Assembly: GCA_902774395.1 (NCBI GenBank)
Contig: CACYIK010000020.1
Coordinates: 1-51,118, forward strand
Direction of reading: 5' to 3'
Source: an uncultured Bacteroidota bacterium
GTDB lineage: Bacteria; Bacteroidota; Bacteroidia; Bacteroidales; P3
Length of the DNA: 51,118 bases
The notes beneath the pieces are model-generated. The model was not told the origin of the DNA and did not search any database. It saw nothing but the letters and a program-made list of their open reading frames with translations. Positions 26,141-34,318 of the stretch are shown here, in pieces. Both the position numbers and the translations under genes were made by a program. How positions within the stretch are numbered: the stretch's first letter is position 1; each line of letters begins with the position of its first letter.

Positions 26141-26610
26141 AAGTTAAAAAGGTTCGCTTCGCTTAAAAGGTTAAAAGGGTTCGCTTCGCTTAAAAGATAA
26201 AAAGGTTCGCTTCGCTTAAAAGGTTAAAAGGGTTCGCTTCGCTTAAAAGATAAAAAGGTTCGCTTCGCTTAAAAAGTTAAAAAGGTTCGCTTCGCTTAAA
26301 AGATAAAAAGGTTCGCTTCGCTTAAAAGGTTAAAAGGGTTCGCTTCGCTTAAAAGGTTAGAACCTGTCACCTCTTAAACCCTTTTAACCTTTCAAACCCC
26401 TTAAACCTTTCAAACCCCTTAAACCTTTAAACCTTTCAAACCTCTAAAACCTTTAAACCTTTCAAACCTCTTAAACCTCTTAAACCTTTCAAACCCCTTA
26501 AACCTTTAAACCTTTCACCCCCCTTAAACCTCTTAAACCTTTCAAACCTCTTAAACCTTTCAAACCCCTTAAACCTTTAAACCTTTAAACCTTTCAAACC
26601 TCTTAAACAA
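26138..26610. repeat. Two-armed repeat element A, upstream of mtnN
   Basis: The left arm (to about 26360) has eight copies of GGTTCGCTTCGCTT joined by AAAAGGTTAAAAGG or AAAAGATAAAAAGG linkers, with a period near 25-26 bases. A hinge (GGTTAGAACCTGTCACCTC, about 26355-26373) follows. The right arm consists of pyrimidine-rich words such as CCTTTTAACC, TTTCAAACC and CTTAAACC, running to within a few bases of the mtnN start. Words of the right arm are reverse complements of the linkers in the left arm (AAAGGTTAAAAGGG against CCCTTTTAACCTTT). Element B (27280-27823) has the same hinge and the same copy number. No promoter or clear ribosome-binding site is visible. Confidence 0.9.
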
Positions 26611-27282
26611 ATGAAGATAGGAGTCATCATAGCCATGGACATTGAGTATCGCCAGATGCGCGATGCCATAGGAGGCGACACGGGTCGCCTGGGTAACAAC
26701 GAGATCATTTTGTGGCAGTGCGGCATCGGCAAGGTCAATGCCGCCGTGGGCACCGTGCGCCTCATCCAGGAGCACCACCCCGACGCCATCCTCAGCACCG
26801 GCCTCGCCGGTGGCATCGACCCGCAGATGCAGGTGATGGATGTGCTGGCTGCCACGCAGTGCGTCTACCACGACGTGGACTGCGGCAGCGGCCTCGGATG
26901 TACGCGCGGCCAGGTGCAGGGGCTCCCCGAGCGCTTCGACGCCGACCAGCGCCTCCTGGACCACGCCATAGAAACCCAAAAACTCATCACTCATCACTCA
27001 TCACTCATCACTGGATTAATCTGCACCGGCGACCAGTTCATCACCGACCGTGAGCGGCAGAACGAAATCAAGCGCAACTTCGTCGACGGCCTGGCCTGCG
27101 ACATGGAGAGCGCCGCCATCGCACAGACCTGCTACCTGATGAAGGTGCCCTTCCTCAGCCTCCGCGTCATCAGCGACACCCCCGGCCGCACCGACAACCA
27201 CCAGCAGCAGTGGGAGGACTTCCTCGCCAGCATGTGCGACCGCTCGTTCCACTTTGTGAAGAGTTATTTAGAAAGTCTTTAA
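26611..27282 (+). CDS. mtnN: 5'-methylthioadenosine/S-adenosylhomocysteine nucleosidase
   Basis: The enzyme cleaves adenine from methylthioadenosine and S-adenosylhomocysteine; the S-ribosylhomocysteine formed is the LuxS substrate. The 223-residue product has Glu12 in AMDIEYRQM, the nucleotide-site GLAGGIDPQMQV, ACDMESAAIAQ and Asp189 in VISDTPG. These are all the expected catalytic and substrate-binding residues. Residues about 125-134 (LITHHSSLIT) are encoded by a CTCATCA heptamer array, in a region where the family has a variable loop. The gene is isolated between two copies of the two-armed repeat element. Confidence 0.95.
   Translation: MKIGVIIAMDIEYRQMRDAIGGDTGRLGNNEIILWQCGIGKVNAAVGTVRLIQEHHPDAILSTGLAGGIDPQMQVMDVLAATQCVYHDVDCGSGLGCTRGQVQGLPERFDADQRLLDHAIETQKLITHHSSLITGLICTGDQFITDRERQNEIKRNFVDGLACDMESAAIAQTCYLMKVPFLSLRVISDTPGRTDNHQQQWEDFLASMCDRSFHFVKSYLESL
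26983..27012. repeat. CTCATCA heptamer array inside mtnN
   Basis: Four perfect CTCATCA heptamers plus CT make 30 bases in frame. The same word, or its complement, occurs in the response-regulator gene (48975-49004), in the transglutaminase gene (35824-35853) and after the M16 peptidase gene (42116-42156). Confidence 0.85.
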
Positions 27283-27823
27283 AGTTAAAAAGGTTCGCTT
27301 CGCTTAAAAGGTTAAAGAGGTTCGCTTCGCTTAAAAGGTTAAAGAGGTTCGCTTCGCTTAAAAGGTTAAAGAGGTTCGCTTCGCTTAAAAAGTTAAAAAG
27401 GTTCGCTTCGCTTAAAAGATAAAAAGGTTCGCTTCGCTTAAAAAAAAAGGTTCGCTTCGCTTAAAAGGTTAAAAAGGTTCGCTTCGCTTAAAAGGTTAGA
27501 ACCTGTCACCTCTTAAACCCTTTTAACCTTTCAAACCCCTTAAACCTTTCAACCCCCTTAAACCTTTCAACCCCCTTAAACCTTTCAACCCCCTTAAACC
27601 TTTCAACCCCCTTAAACCTCTTAAACCCTTTTAACCTTTAAACCTCTTAAACCCTTTTAACCTTTCAAACCACTTAAACCCTTTTAACCTTTCAAACCTC
27701 TTAAACCCTTTTAACCTTTTAAACCTCTTAAACCCTTTTAACCTTTTAAACCTCTTAAACCCTTTTAACCTTTAAACCTCTTAAACCCTTTTAACCTTTC
27801 AAACCTCTTAAACCCTTTAGATT
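27280..27823. repeat. Two-armed repeat element B, between mtnN and luxS
   Basis: The structure is the same as element A. Eight copies of GGTTCGCTTCGCTT lie in the left arm (to about 27505), the identical hinge (GGTTAGAACCTGTCACCTC) follows, and then a longer right arm of CCTTTTAACC, TTTCAACCCC and CTTAAACC words ends just before the luxS start. The linkers differ slightly (AAAGAGG appears here), so the two elements are homologous but have evolved separately. Nothing else is visible in this 540-base spacer. Confidence 0.9.
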
Positions 27824-28318
27824 ATGGAAGTAATACAGAGTTTCACCATCGACCACACCCACCTGAAGCCCGGCATCTATGTGTCGCGCATCGACAAGGG
27901 TTTTACTACGTATGATTTGCGCATCACCGAGCCCAACCGCGAGCCTGCCGTGGCTCCCGCGGCCATGCATAGCCTCGAGCACTTGATGGCTACCTGGTTC
28001 CGCAACTCGGAGGCCAAAGACGACGTGGTATATGTCGGCCCCATGGGCTGTCTCACGGGTATGTATGTCATCATGACCGGCAACTACAGTGTCGAGGACA
28101 TGCGCCGCCTCACCATCGAGTGTCTCGAGTGGATACTCACCCAGACCGAGGTGCCCGCCACCACCCCCGAGACCTGCGGCAACTGCCGTCTCCACGACCT
28201 GCCCATGTGCCTTTGGGAGAGCCGCCGCTATCTCGACCGTCTGAAGAACGATTTCCACTGCGAGTACACCAAGCTCCAGGTGACCCTCGCCGACGGCAAA
28301 GTCTTCGCCGACGCATAA
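27824..28318 (+). CDS. luxS: S-ribosylhomocysteine lyase (LuxS)
   Basis: LuxS splits S-ribosylhomocysteine into homocysteine and the precursor of autoinducer-2. The 164-residue product has the metal ligands His49 and His53 (AMHSLEHLMATW) and Cys118 (TCGNC), and the catalytic Cys76 in GPMGCLTGMY, all at family-like spacing. It follows mtnN, which makes its substrate, but is separated by repeat element B. The start codon is preceded by repeat words rather than a recognisable ribosome site. Confidence 0.97.
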   Translation: MEVIQSFTIDHTHLKPGIYVSRIDKGFTTYDLRITEPNREPAVAPAAMHSLEHLMATWFRNSEAKDDVVYVGPMGCLTGMYVIMTGNYSVEDMRRLTIECLEWILTQTEVPATTPETCGNCRLHDLPMCLWESRRYLDRLKNDFHCEYTKLQVTLADGKVFADA

Positions 28319-28371
28319 GCGTTAGAAAAAGGCTGTCAAATAGCCCTTTCCAACGATTCATAAATGATACA

Positions 28372-28425
28372 ATAACGTTCGTTTAACGATTAGAAAACGT
28401 TATACGAACGTTAAACGAACGTTAT
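28372..28425. repeat. 17-bp perfect inverted repeat rich in AACGTT
   Basis: Arms 28372-28388 (ATAACGTTCGTTTAACG) and 28409-28425 are exact reverse complements around a 20-base loop, which itself contains AACGTT. Further ACGTT words follow to about 28440. It lies after luxS and before the terminator of the convergent barrel gene. It lacks a T-run and so is not a typical terminator. Confidence 0.8.
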
Positions 28426-28476
28426 ACTGACGTTTAAAATGCTAAGTGTGTAGCGTTTATGAGGGTTAAAAATATA

Positions 28477-28502
28477 GGGGGCCTTCCATCAGGAAGGCCC
28501 CC
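28477..28502 (-). terminator. Terminator of the barrel gene at 28529
   Basis: GGGGGCCTTCC and its complement form an 11-bp stem around ATCA. On the minus strand it is followed by TATATTTTT. It may also stop read-through from luxS. Confidence 0.85.
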
Positions 28503-28528
28503 TGTTTTGTAGGTTTGTCAACTATGGT

Positions 28529-29182
28529 TTAGAAGTGATAGTTGAAGCCGATGGTGAAGAGGTTCAGGTAGTTGTTCACAGTCTGGCTGTCGAAGCTGAT
28601 GCCGGCGGTGAAGTTGTGGATGTCCATGCCCTTGGTGTTGACCATGTACCAGCTAAGTTCGGCAATGTTAAGATAGAAATCCATGGAGAATTTGTCGGAG
28701 AACTTGTAGTTCATGCCGGGAACAACGCTGATGCCGAGAGAGGTGGCATCGTCGCCATTCTTCACAGAACTAGTCTCATTGCCGTTGACATAGGTGTAAG
28801 TGGTGGTCTCGGGGCTCATGCCAAACCAGCATTTGGCTTCAGCAAAGAGGCTCCAATTTTTCCACTCACCGAAGTTGTAGCGAGCGTAGGGGGCAATGCC
28901 GAACTGGAGGTTGGCGGTCGACATGTAGGAGTCGCTGGCTCCGCCATATCTGCGGGTGTAGTCGTAACCAACGAGGATGGTGGCACCAATCTGCCAGTTG
29001 TCGTTCAGCTGATAGCCGATCTTGGGACCGAAGGCGAAGCTAGTGGTGGCGGTGCTGCCAATAGTGTAGTTGTCATCGTGGTTACCCTGATGGTTGAAAC
29101 CGATCTGGCCTCCAATAACCCACTGGGCGTTGGCGGTGAATGCGAATGCTGCGAGAGCAACGGTCAATAAAAGCTTTTTCAT
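28529..29182 (-). CDS. Outer-membrane beta-barrel protein
   Basis: The 217-residue product has a signal peptide (MKKLLLTVALAAFAFTANAQ). The mature part starts WVIGGQIGFNHQG and alternates strands to the end (FTIGFNYHF), as in small Bacteroidota barrels of the OmpW/PorT-like type. It should reside in the outer membrane. The function is unknown. A consensus promoter lies about 86-116 bases upstream. Confidence 0.75.
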   Translation of the reverse strand: MKKLLLTVALAAFAFTANAQWVIGGQIGFNHQGNHDDNYTIGSTATTSFAFGPKIGYQLNDNWQIGATILVGYDYTRRYGGASDSYMSTANLQFGIAPYARYNFGEWKNWSLFAEAKCWFGMSPETTTYTYVNGNETSSVKNGDDATSLGISVVPGMNYKFSDKFSMDFYLNIAELSWYMVNTKGMDIHNFTAGISFDSQTVNNYLNLFTIGFNYHF

Positions 29183-29267
29183 AATGTGTTATTTTTTTTG
29201 GTTAAACAAAAAGTTTTAGTTCAATTTTGGGTCAACATTAAGTTATTTTTTCTTAACTTTGATGATG

Positions 29268-29298
29268 CAAAAGTACAAACTTTTTTTGATTTGACAAA
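29268..29298 (-). promoter_or_regulatory. Promoter of the barrel gene at 28529-29182
   Basis: On the minus strand TTTG (29295-29298) and TACTTTTG (29268-29275) are 19 bases apart. The leader before the start codon is about 80 bases. Confidence 0.8.
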
Positions 29299-29388
29299 TT
29301 TTTTTTTGTCTAAAGCGGAATTTTTTCCGCGGAAACGGCCGTTTGAGGGGGTTGGGAAAGGGTGTGAAAAAGGGTATAAATGATATAA

Positions 29389-29427
29389 AGCAAGAGGGGA
29401 ATCCCAGACAGGATTCCCCAACTTGCT
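29389..29427 (-). terminator. Hairpin downstream of hydG
   Basis: GGGGAATCC and GGATTCCCC pair around CAGACA, with an outer AGCAAG/CTTGCT extension. It lies about 130 bases after the hydG stop on the minus strand and probably ends that transcript. The rest of the 29183-29556 spacer holds the barrel promoter and AT-rich DNA with no credible gene. Confidence 0.65.
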
Positions 29428-29556
29428 ATCAAAACCATGAAAACTTTATTACTTGTGCAGCATTGTGCCTTAGCAATTTCAGTTGCAAAAATACAACATT
29501 TTTTAATAATAGAAGGGTGTATTTTTGCCGAAACGGAAAAAAATGGTTCCGAAATG

Positions 29557-30987
29557 TTAGAAATAGAGGTCTCGTTCGCCGTCGCCAATCTTGCAAAGAT
29601 TGCCTTCGACACGTCTCTTAAGTTCCTCTTTTGAAAAAGTTTGCGTCAATTCCTTGAGCAGGCGCAGACCTTTCTCCTTGGTGGCGGGGGAGGCGTAGTC
29701 TTCGAGGTACTCGCGGAAGGTGAACATGGCGTTGGGCTTGCAATATTCCTTGATGAGACCGGGCTTGGCGAGGTCCATGAAGTCGGCACCCACGCGGCCT
29801 TTGCGGTAGCAGCCGGTGCAGAAGGAGGGGATGTAGCCTCCGTCGATCATCATGCTGATGACCTCGTCGAGCGAGCGGTGGTCGCCGAGGGTGAACTGGG
29901 CGCCGGTGTCGCCGGTCTTCTCGTAGGGTTTGGCCTCGTTGCTTTTGTTGTCCTCTTCGTAGCCGCCGGGGTTGGTCTCGGAGGCGGCGCTGATCTGGCT
30001 CACGCCGTATTTGACGAGTTTGTCGCGCATCTCGGGACGCTCGCGGGTGCTGATGATGATGCCGGTATAGGGCATGGCGATGCGGATGATGGCGATGATC
30101 TTCATGAAGTCCTTGTCGGAGACGGGGTGGGGGATATTCTCAGGCAGCGAGAAGGGGGTGCCTTCGGCGGGCTCGATGCGGGGGAAGCTGACGGTGTGGG
30201 GGCCGCAGCCGTAGTCCTCCTCGAGGTGGCGGGCATGCTCCATCATGGCGAGGATCTCGAAGCGGTAGTCGACGAGTCCGAAGAGCACGCCGATGCCCAC
30301 GTCGTTGATGCCGCCTTCCTGGGCGCGGTCCATGCAGGTGAGGCGCCAGAGGTAGTCGGCCTTGGGGGTGCCGGCGGGGTGGAACTTGGCATACTCGATG
30401 GGGTCGTAGGTCTCCTGGAAGCAGACATAGGTGCCTATTTTCTCAGCCTTGAGTTTGGCATAGTCTTCGACGGACATGGGGGCCAGCTCGACGTTGATGC
30501 GGCGGATGGTGCTGCCTTTCTCGTCCTTGGCGGCATAGGTGCGGCGGATGGCCTCGACCATGTAGTTGGCGTCGTTGCGGGGGCTCTCGCCGCAGATGAG
30601 CAGGGCGCGCTTGTGGCCCATGCGCAGCAGCTGAAGGGTCTCGGCCTCGATCTCGTCGAGGGTGAGGACCTTGCGCTTCAGCGCTTTATTGTCCTTGCGG
30701 AAGCCGCAGTAGACGCAGTTGTTGACGCAGGCGTTGCCGGTGTAGATGGGTGCGAAGAGCACCAGGCGGCGGCCGTAAATCTCGTCTTTGCAGTATTCGG
30801 CGGTATCGAGGATTTTCTGGATACCGGCCTCGTCTTCGACGCTGAGGAGTTTGGCTACATCCTCGAGGTTAAGACCCTTGAGCTTGCGGGCCTTGTTGAG
30901 GATGTCGTTCAACTGGCTCTCGCTGGGGGCGTTGTCCTCCAGCATGCCGTAGAGCTTGTCGCGGTCGATGAAATTCTGATGTTTCAT
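29557..30987 (-). CDS. hydG: [FeFe]-hydrogenase maturase HydG (radical SAM tyrosine lyase)
   Basis: HydG splits tyrosine to supply CO and cyanide for the H-cluster of [FeFe]-hydrogenase. The 476-residue product has the radical-SAM cluster motif C87-NNV-type spacing (CVNNCVYC, Cys87/91/94) and a C-terminal CTGC followed by 22 residues and Cys. That second cluster site (CX2CX22C) separates HydG from the related thiamine enzyme ThiH. The small TM1266-type gene lies just upstream on the same strand. HydE, HydF and the hydrogenase itself are not in this window. Confidence 0.93.
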   Translation of the reverse strand: MKHQNFIDRDKLYGMLEDNAPSESQLNDILNKARKLKGLNLEDVAKLLSVEDEAGIQKILDTAEYCKDEIYGRRLVLFAPIYTGNACVNNCVYCGFRKDNKALKRKVLTLDEIEAETLQLLRMGHKRALLICGESPRNDANYMVEAIRRTYAAKDEKGSTIRRINVELAPMSVEDYAKLKAEKIGTYVCFQETYDPIEYAKFHPAGTPKADYLWRLTCMDRAQEGGINDVGIGVLFGLVDYRFEILAMMEHARHLEEDYGCGPHTVSFPRIEPAEGTPFSLPENIPHPVSDKDFMKIIAIIRIAMPYTGIIISTRERPEMRDKLVKYGVSQISAASETNPGGYEEDNKSNEAKPYEKTGDTGAQFTLGDHRSLDEVISMMIDGGYIPSFCTGCYRKGRVGADFMDLAKPGLIKEYCKPNAMFTFREYLEDYASPATKEKGLRLLKELTQTFSKEELKRRVEGNLCKIGDGERDLYF

Positions 30988-31029
30988 TGTGGGTATTGTT
31001 TTGGGATTAATTTTTTTTCTCTTTTTTCT

Positions 31030-31083
31030 AGGCTCTCCTAGGCTTTCCTAGGCATGCCTAGGTGCTCCTAGGTTTTCCTAGGA
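31030..31083. repeat. Decamer array carrying six CCTAGG/CTAGG sites
   Basis: The spacer between the TM1266-type gene and hydG consists of the ten-base word CTAGGCTTTC in degenerate form, so that CTAGG recurs every 10 bases six times. The stop codon of the TM1266-type gene (31078-31080, CTA on this strand) lies within the last repeat. The word is partly palindromic (CCTAGG). Confidence 0.85.
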
Positions 31084-31320
31084 GGCTAAAGCGGTCTTGC
31101 TGGTGATGCCGGGCAGGCGGCCGAGGGGGCCGGTGAGGGCGTTGATCTGGTTCATGCTGCCTTCGACGATAAGCGACATCACGGCCACAGGACGGTCGTG
31201 GAAAGGCAAACCTTGCCGGCACAATATGATATCGGCATGGTCAGAGAGAATCTGATTGACGGAAGGAGCCGCTTCGCGGTCGCGAATGAGTATGGTTATT
31301 GTTCCTATTCTCTTCTCCAT
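31078..31320 (-). CDS. TM1266-family putative hydrogenase-system regulator
   Basis: The 80-residue protein (KRIGTITILIRDREAAPSVNQIL, then ILCRQGLPF and VAVMSLIVEGSMNQINALTGPLGRLPGI) matches the small ACT-like TM1266 family found beside [FeFe]-hydrogenase maturation genes. A regulatory role is proposed for the family. It leads the unit with hydG, after a consensus promoter. Confidence 0.85.
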   Translation of the reverse strand: MEKRIGTITILIRDREAAPSVNQILSDHADIILCRQGLPFHDRPVAVMSLIVEGSMNQINALTGPLGRLPGITSKTALAS

Positions 31321-31360
31321 CAGGTGTTAGGCTTTTGGATTAGACATCGGTTTAACGAGG

Positions 31361-31391
31361 CAAAGATACAAAATGTTTTTTACCTGGCAAA
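31361..31391 (-). promoter_or_regulatory. Promoter of the TM1266-hydG unit
   Basis: On the minus strand TTTG (31388-31391) and TATCTTTG (31361-31368) are 19 bases apart. It is divergent from the promoter at 31408-31439. Confidence 0.8.
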
Positions 31392-31407
31392 ATAATTTCT
31401 CTTTATT

Positions 31408-31439
31408 TTTGGCCAGTTCAAATAATCTTCGTACTTTTG
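31408..31439 (+). promoter_or_regulatory. Promoter of the barrel gene at 31465
   Basis: TTTG at 31408-31411 and TACTTTTG at 31432-31439 with a 20-base spacer; the start codon follows 25 bases later. Confidence 0.8.
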
Positions 31440-31464
31440 CATTTCGAAAAAATAGCAAAAATAG

Positions 31465-32229
31465 ATGAAGAAGATAGTATTTTTTCTCGCCGCGATGGCT
31501 TTCTTTACTGCCGCAAATGCTCAGTTTGTACTCGGTGTCCAGGGTGGATACTACTATCAAAAGAACAGTCTCTCGACGTCTGACGACTATACTACGTCGA
31601 CCGATATGGTGGGTTGCCTGCAGCTTGGCTACAAGGTGACGCCCGAGCTCTATGTGGGCGTGATGGGTGGCTATATCAGCGCCAGCTTCGACACCATGGT
31701 GGCCACGCCGCACCAGTATTTCTATCCTTCGGTGGGTATGAATATCGATGTGAAGGACCACATGAAGAGTGCTTCGCGTTCGGGCTGGATGGTGGCACCT
31801 CAGGTGAAATACGAGTTCCTCCGCTATGGCAATATGCGCTTCAACCTGCTGCTGCAGGGTCAGCTGCGGATGCTCGGCGCCGTGAACTTCAAGGAGAGCT
31901 ACACCTCCATCACCTATCCCAACCCCAACGAGTATCGCGAGGAGGAGCCTTATGATAACGGCATCTCTTATACCGGCATCGGTGTGAGCCTGCGCCCGAC
32001 GCTCATCTATGAGTTCTCTGAGCATCTGAGTGCCGAGTTGGTGCTCGACCTGCTGTCGGTGGGCTTCATCAGCGAGAGCGAGACCTTCCCCGAGGTGACG
32101 ACCGGCGGCACCACGGTGCCTGAGTGGTCGGCCAAGCGTTCCATCTTCTATGCCGGCGTCAACTCGCTGAACGAGAGCCTGCGCTGGGAGAATACCATGC
32201 TGAAGCTCGGATTCAACTATACTTTCTAG
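31465..32229 (+). CDS. Outer-membrane beta-barrel protein
   Basis: The 254-residue protein has a signal peptide (MKKIVFFLAAMAFFTAANAQ) and a barrel-like mature part (FVLGVQGGYYYQ at the start, MLKLGFNYTF at the end). It resembles the barrel at 28529-29182 in general design but is not obviously the same family. It should reside in the outer membrane. The small secreted protein gene follows 20 bases later. Confidence 0.75.
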   Translation: MKKIVFFLAAMAFFTAANAQFVLGVQGGYYYQKNSLSTSDDYTTSTDMVGCLQLGYKVTPELYVGVMGGYISASFDTMVATPHQYFYPSVGMNIDVKDHMKSASRSGWMVAPQVKYEFLRYGNMRFNLLLQGQLRMLGAVNFKESYTSITYPNPNEYREEEPYDNGISYTGIGVSLRPTLIYEFSEHLSAELVLDLLSVGFISESETFPEVTTGGTTVPEWSAKRSIFYAGVNSLNESLRWENTMLKLGFNYTF

Positions 32230-32249
32230 TGGTTAATTAGTTAAAGCAC

Positions 32250-32669
32250 ATGAAGCGTATCGTACTTTTCGCTGTGGCGTTGGCTTTTGGGTTGACGGTG
32301 TCGGCCCAGACCTTCAGCGGCACGATGAAGATTGACGGGGAGACATTGCGGAATGTCTCGGTGAAGTTCGACGAGAAGTCGGACTCGACAGGCAACATGG
32401 CCTCGGTGATGATTCGTCGCGTGTTGACGGATGTGATGAAGACCCACAAGATTGACCTGGTGATTCCCAATATCGAGATTACCGTCACCCCGCAGCGTCA
32501 GGTGCTGGTGTGCTACAACGTCATCCCGCAGAGCGACGGTGCCGAGGTGCGCGATTACCTGATTCGCGAGTTCCACGGTGCCGTGACGTCCGATGTGCTG
32601 AGTTTCTGGTGTGTCCTCGGCGAGAGACGGATTGTCTACAACGGCGTGCTTGACAAAGTGAAGCCGTAA
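32250..32669 (+). CDS. Secreted protein, calycin-like
   Basis: The product has 139 residues with a signal peptide (MKRIVLFAVALAFGLTVSAQ). The mature region starts TFSGTMKIDGETLRNVSVKF, in a pattern of strands typical of small Bacteroidota calycin-like periplasmic proteins. I recognise no catalytic motif. It is probably co-transcribed with the barrel gene upstream and ends at a strong shared terminator. Confidence 0.5.
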   Translation: MKRIVLFAVALAFGLTVSAQTFSGTMKIDGETLRNVSVKFDEKSDSTGNMASVMIRRVLTDVMKTHKIDLVIPNIEITVTPQRQVLVCYNVIPQSDGAEVRDYLIREFHGAVTSDVLSFWCVLGERRIVYNGVLDKVKP

Positions 32670-32689
32670 ATTAATGATACAATAAATAT

Positions 32690-32725
32690 AAAAGGGCTGG
32701 CACCGATGAGGAGCCAGCCCTTTTT
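32690..32725. terminator. Shared terminator between convergent genes
   Basis: AAAAGGGCTGGC and GCCAGCCCTTTT form a 12-bp stem around a 10-base loop, with T-runs on both sides. It serves the secreted-protein gene and the converging DUF3857 gene. Confidence 0.9.
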
Positions 32726-32743
32726 AGTTGTTGCGGCAGATGC

Positions 32744-34288
32744 TCATTTCTTCTTCAGCAGTATTCTCTTATTTTTGAAGCTCTGCCAGAGGACTGCGAT
32801 GGAGCGGAAGTCGCTGTACTCGTCGACGGGGATGAGGCTCTTCTCGATGGCGAGACGGCGCACGACGCGGAGCTTGTTGCCTTTCTGGCTGACGCTGATC
32901 TCGATGCTGCCGATGCCTTCAACCGCCTTTTTCTCGCTGATGGCGTTACCTACCATGACGACACCCTTGGGGAGGAGGTAGGTGATGTCGCAGTTGATGT
33001 CGCAGGCCGGAGCGACAAAGGGAGTGGTGCGCTCATTGGTGAGCGTGGGCAACATGAATCCGATGTCATCGCCGTCGGCGGAGACAAGGAGGGAGTAGAA
33101 GCCCTCGGCAACGCTGTCGAGCGTAGGCTCCTGGGTGTCGGTGAGGTCCACTTTCGTGACCTCGTCGATGGCTTCGCCGTTGATCTCGATGGGGGCTTTG
33201 CTGCGCACGCTGAGGCGGTACTCGACGGTGTCGATCATGACGCCCACCATGTCGTTGTTTTCACCGATGACACGGGCACGGTAGTTGAGTTGGTTGAGGG
33301 TGGCGGCGAGGAGCACGGCTTTGTCGATGGCGGTGCCGCAGCCGGTCTTCCACACCTCGGCGGGGGTGGCGTGGCGATAGCCCAGGTGCGAGGGATGGAT
33401 GTCGTTGAGGTGGATGTTGTCGACGAAGAAGTCGCGCACGGTGGTGACGTTCTTGCGGGGGTCGTTGCTGTTGAGCAGCGAGCTGACGGCCATCTCGGCA
33501 CCGCCGAAGCTCTCGTTGGTGAAGGCGGGCGTATGCTCGGGGAGGGCGTTGTAGATGCGCAGGGTGGGGATGATGTCGGCAGGCATGGAAGGCTCGCTGG
33601 GTGCCTGCGGCATGTTGGTGAATGAGAAATGGAGTTTGCGGGGCTTACTTGCATCGCCTTGGGTGACGGATTCTCTTCTAGTTATGCCGCCGGGACGATA
33701 CTGGTTGCCGAGAATGTCATAGTTCACCTCCATCTCGGTGGGGTAGTTCACCACCACTTCGAAGTTCTCTACCGGGCATTCGCGCTGCAGGGGGAGTGTC
33801 TCGTGAAGGAGGTTATAGTTGCGGTGGATGGTGTAGTCGACCACGATGATGCATCCCAGCTCCATGCCCGTATGTACCATGGCGAGTTCGCGGAAGTGGT
33901 TGAAGCGGCCACAATCGGCGCACTCGGAGGGCAGCTGGTAGACGAAGGCGTTCTGCGGCATCTCGACACGGCTGCCGTCGAGACGGCGTGTGTAGACCTC
34001 GTTGATGGTAAGCTCCTCGAGGTCGGGGTTGTAGACTACGAAGGTCTCGCCCTTGTCGGCATAGGCCGTGAGGGCACTGTTGCGCAGGATCTGCACCTCG
34101 TGGCGGTAGTGGTAGTCGCTGGTGCCGTCGGCGTTGAGAGTCCACTCATGCAGGATGGTCTTGTAGACGGCGTCGGGCTGCTGGGCGTGGGAAATTGAAA
34201 ATTGAAAGGAGAAAAGAGCGACGATTATCAGGGAGTGAAAGGGAGTGAAAGGGAGTGAGATGGAGTGAAAAGACAAATGTGTTTTCAT
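32744..34288 (-). CDS. DUF3857 protein with incomplete transglutaminase-like domain
   Basis: The 514-residue product begins with a signal-like segment. Its first half (LHEWTLNADGTSDYHYRHEVQILR, VVDYTIHRNYNLLH) is a DUF3857 domain. The second half has a transglutaminase-like core with a cysteine in WKTGCGTAIDKAVLLAATLNQL. No following His and Asp at normal spacing are seen, unlike in the neighbour at 34319. It is probably a non-catalytic paralogue. The signal peptide (SFHSISLPFTPFHSL) is encoded by four decamers (GGGAGTGAAA type, 34231-34270). It follows the paralogue by 30 bases. Confidence 0.7.
   Translation of the reverse strand: MKTHLSFHSISLPFTPFHSLIIVALFSFQFSISHAQQPDAVYKTILHEWTLNADGTSDYHYRHEVQILRNSALTAYADKGETFVVYNPDLEELTINEVYTRRLDGSRVEMPQNAFVYQLPSECADCGRFNHFRELAMVHTGMELGCIIVVDYTIHRNYNLLHETLPLQRECPVENFEVVVNYPTEMEVNYDILGNQYRPGGITRRESVTQGDASKPRKLHFSFTNMPQAPSEPSMPADIIPTLRIYNALPEHTPAFTNESFGGAEMAVSSLLNSNDPRKNVTTVRDFFVDNIHLNDIHPSHLGYRHATPAEVWKTGCGTAIDKAVLLAATLNQLNYRARVIGENNDMVGVMIDTVEYRLSVRSKAPIEINGEAIDEVTKVDLTDTQEPTLDSVAEGFYSLLVSADGDDIGFMLPTLTNERTTPFVAPACDINCDITYLLPKGVVMVGNAISEKKAVEGIGSIEISVSQKGNKLRVVRRLAIEKSLIPVDEYSDFRSIAVLWQSFKNKRILLKKK
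34231..34270. repeat. GGGAGTGAAA decamer array in a signal-peptide region
   Basis: Four decamers in register (GGGAGTGAAA twice, GGGAGTGAGA, TGGAGTGAAA) encode the front of the signal peptide of the DUF3857 protein on the minus strand. Confidence 0.85.
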
Positions 34289-34318
34289 AACTATTATCTA
34301 TTATCTGTTAACTATTAA

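Noticed and set aside
27210..27422. Frame giving repeats of KRFASLKRL after mtnN
   Set aside because: It is a translation of the GGTTCGCTTCGC units and overlaps the end of mtnN.
29437..29634. 65-codon plus-strand frame and a TATTTTTG element near 29520
   Set aside because: It overlaps the hydG end, no upstream TTTG lies at the proper spacing, and the product has no pattern.
29557..30987. Assignment as thiamine enzyme ThiH
   Set aside because: The C-terminal CX2CX22C cluster site and the adjacent TM1266-type gene indicate HydG.
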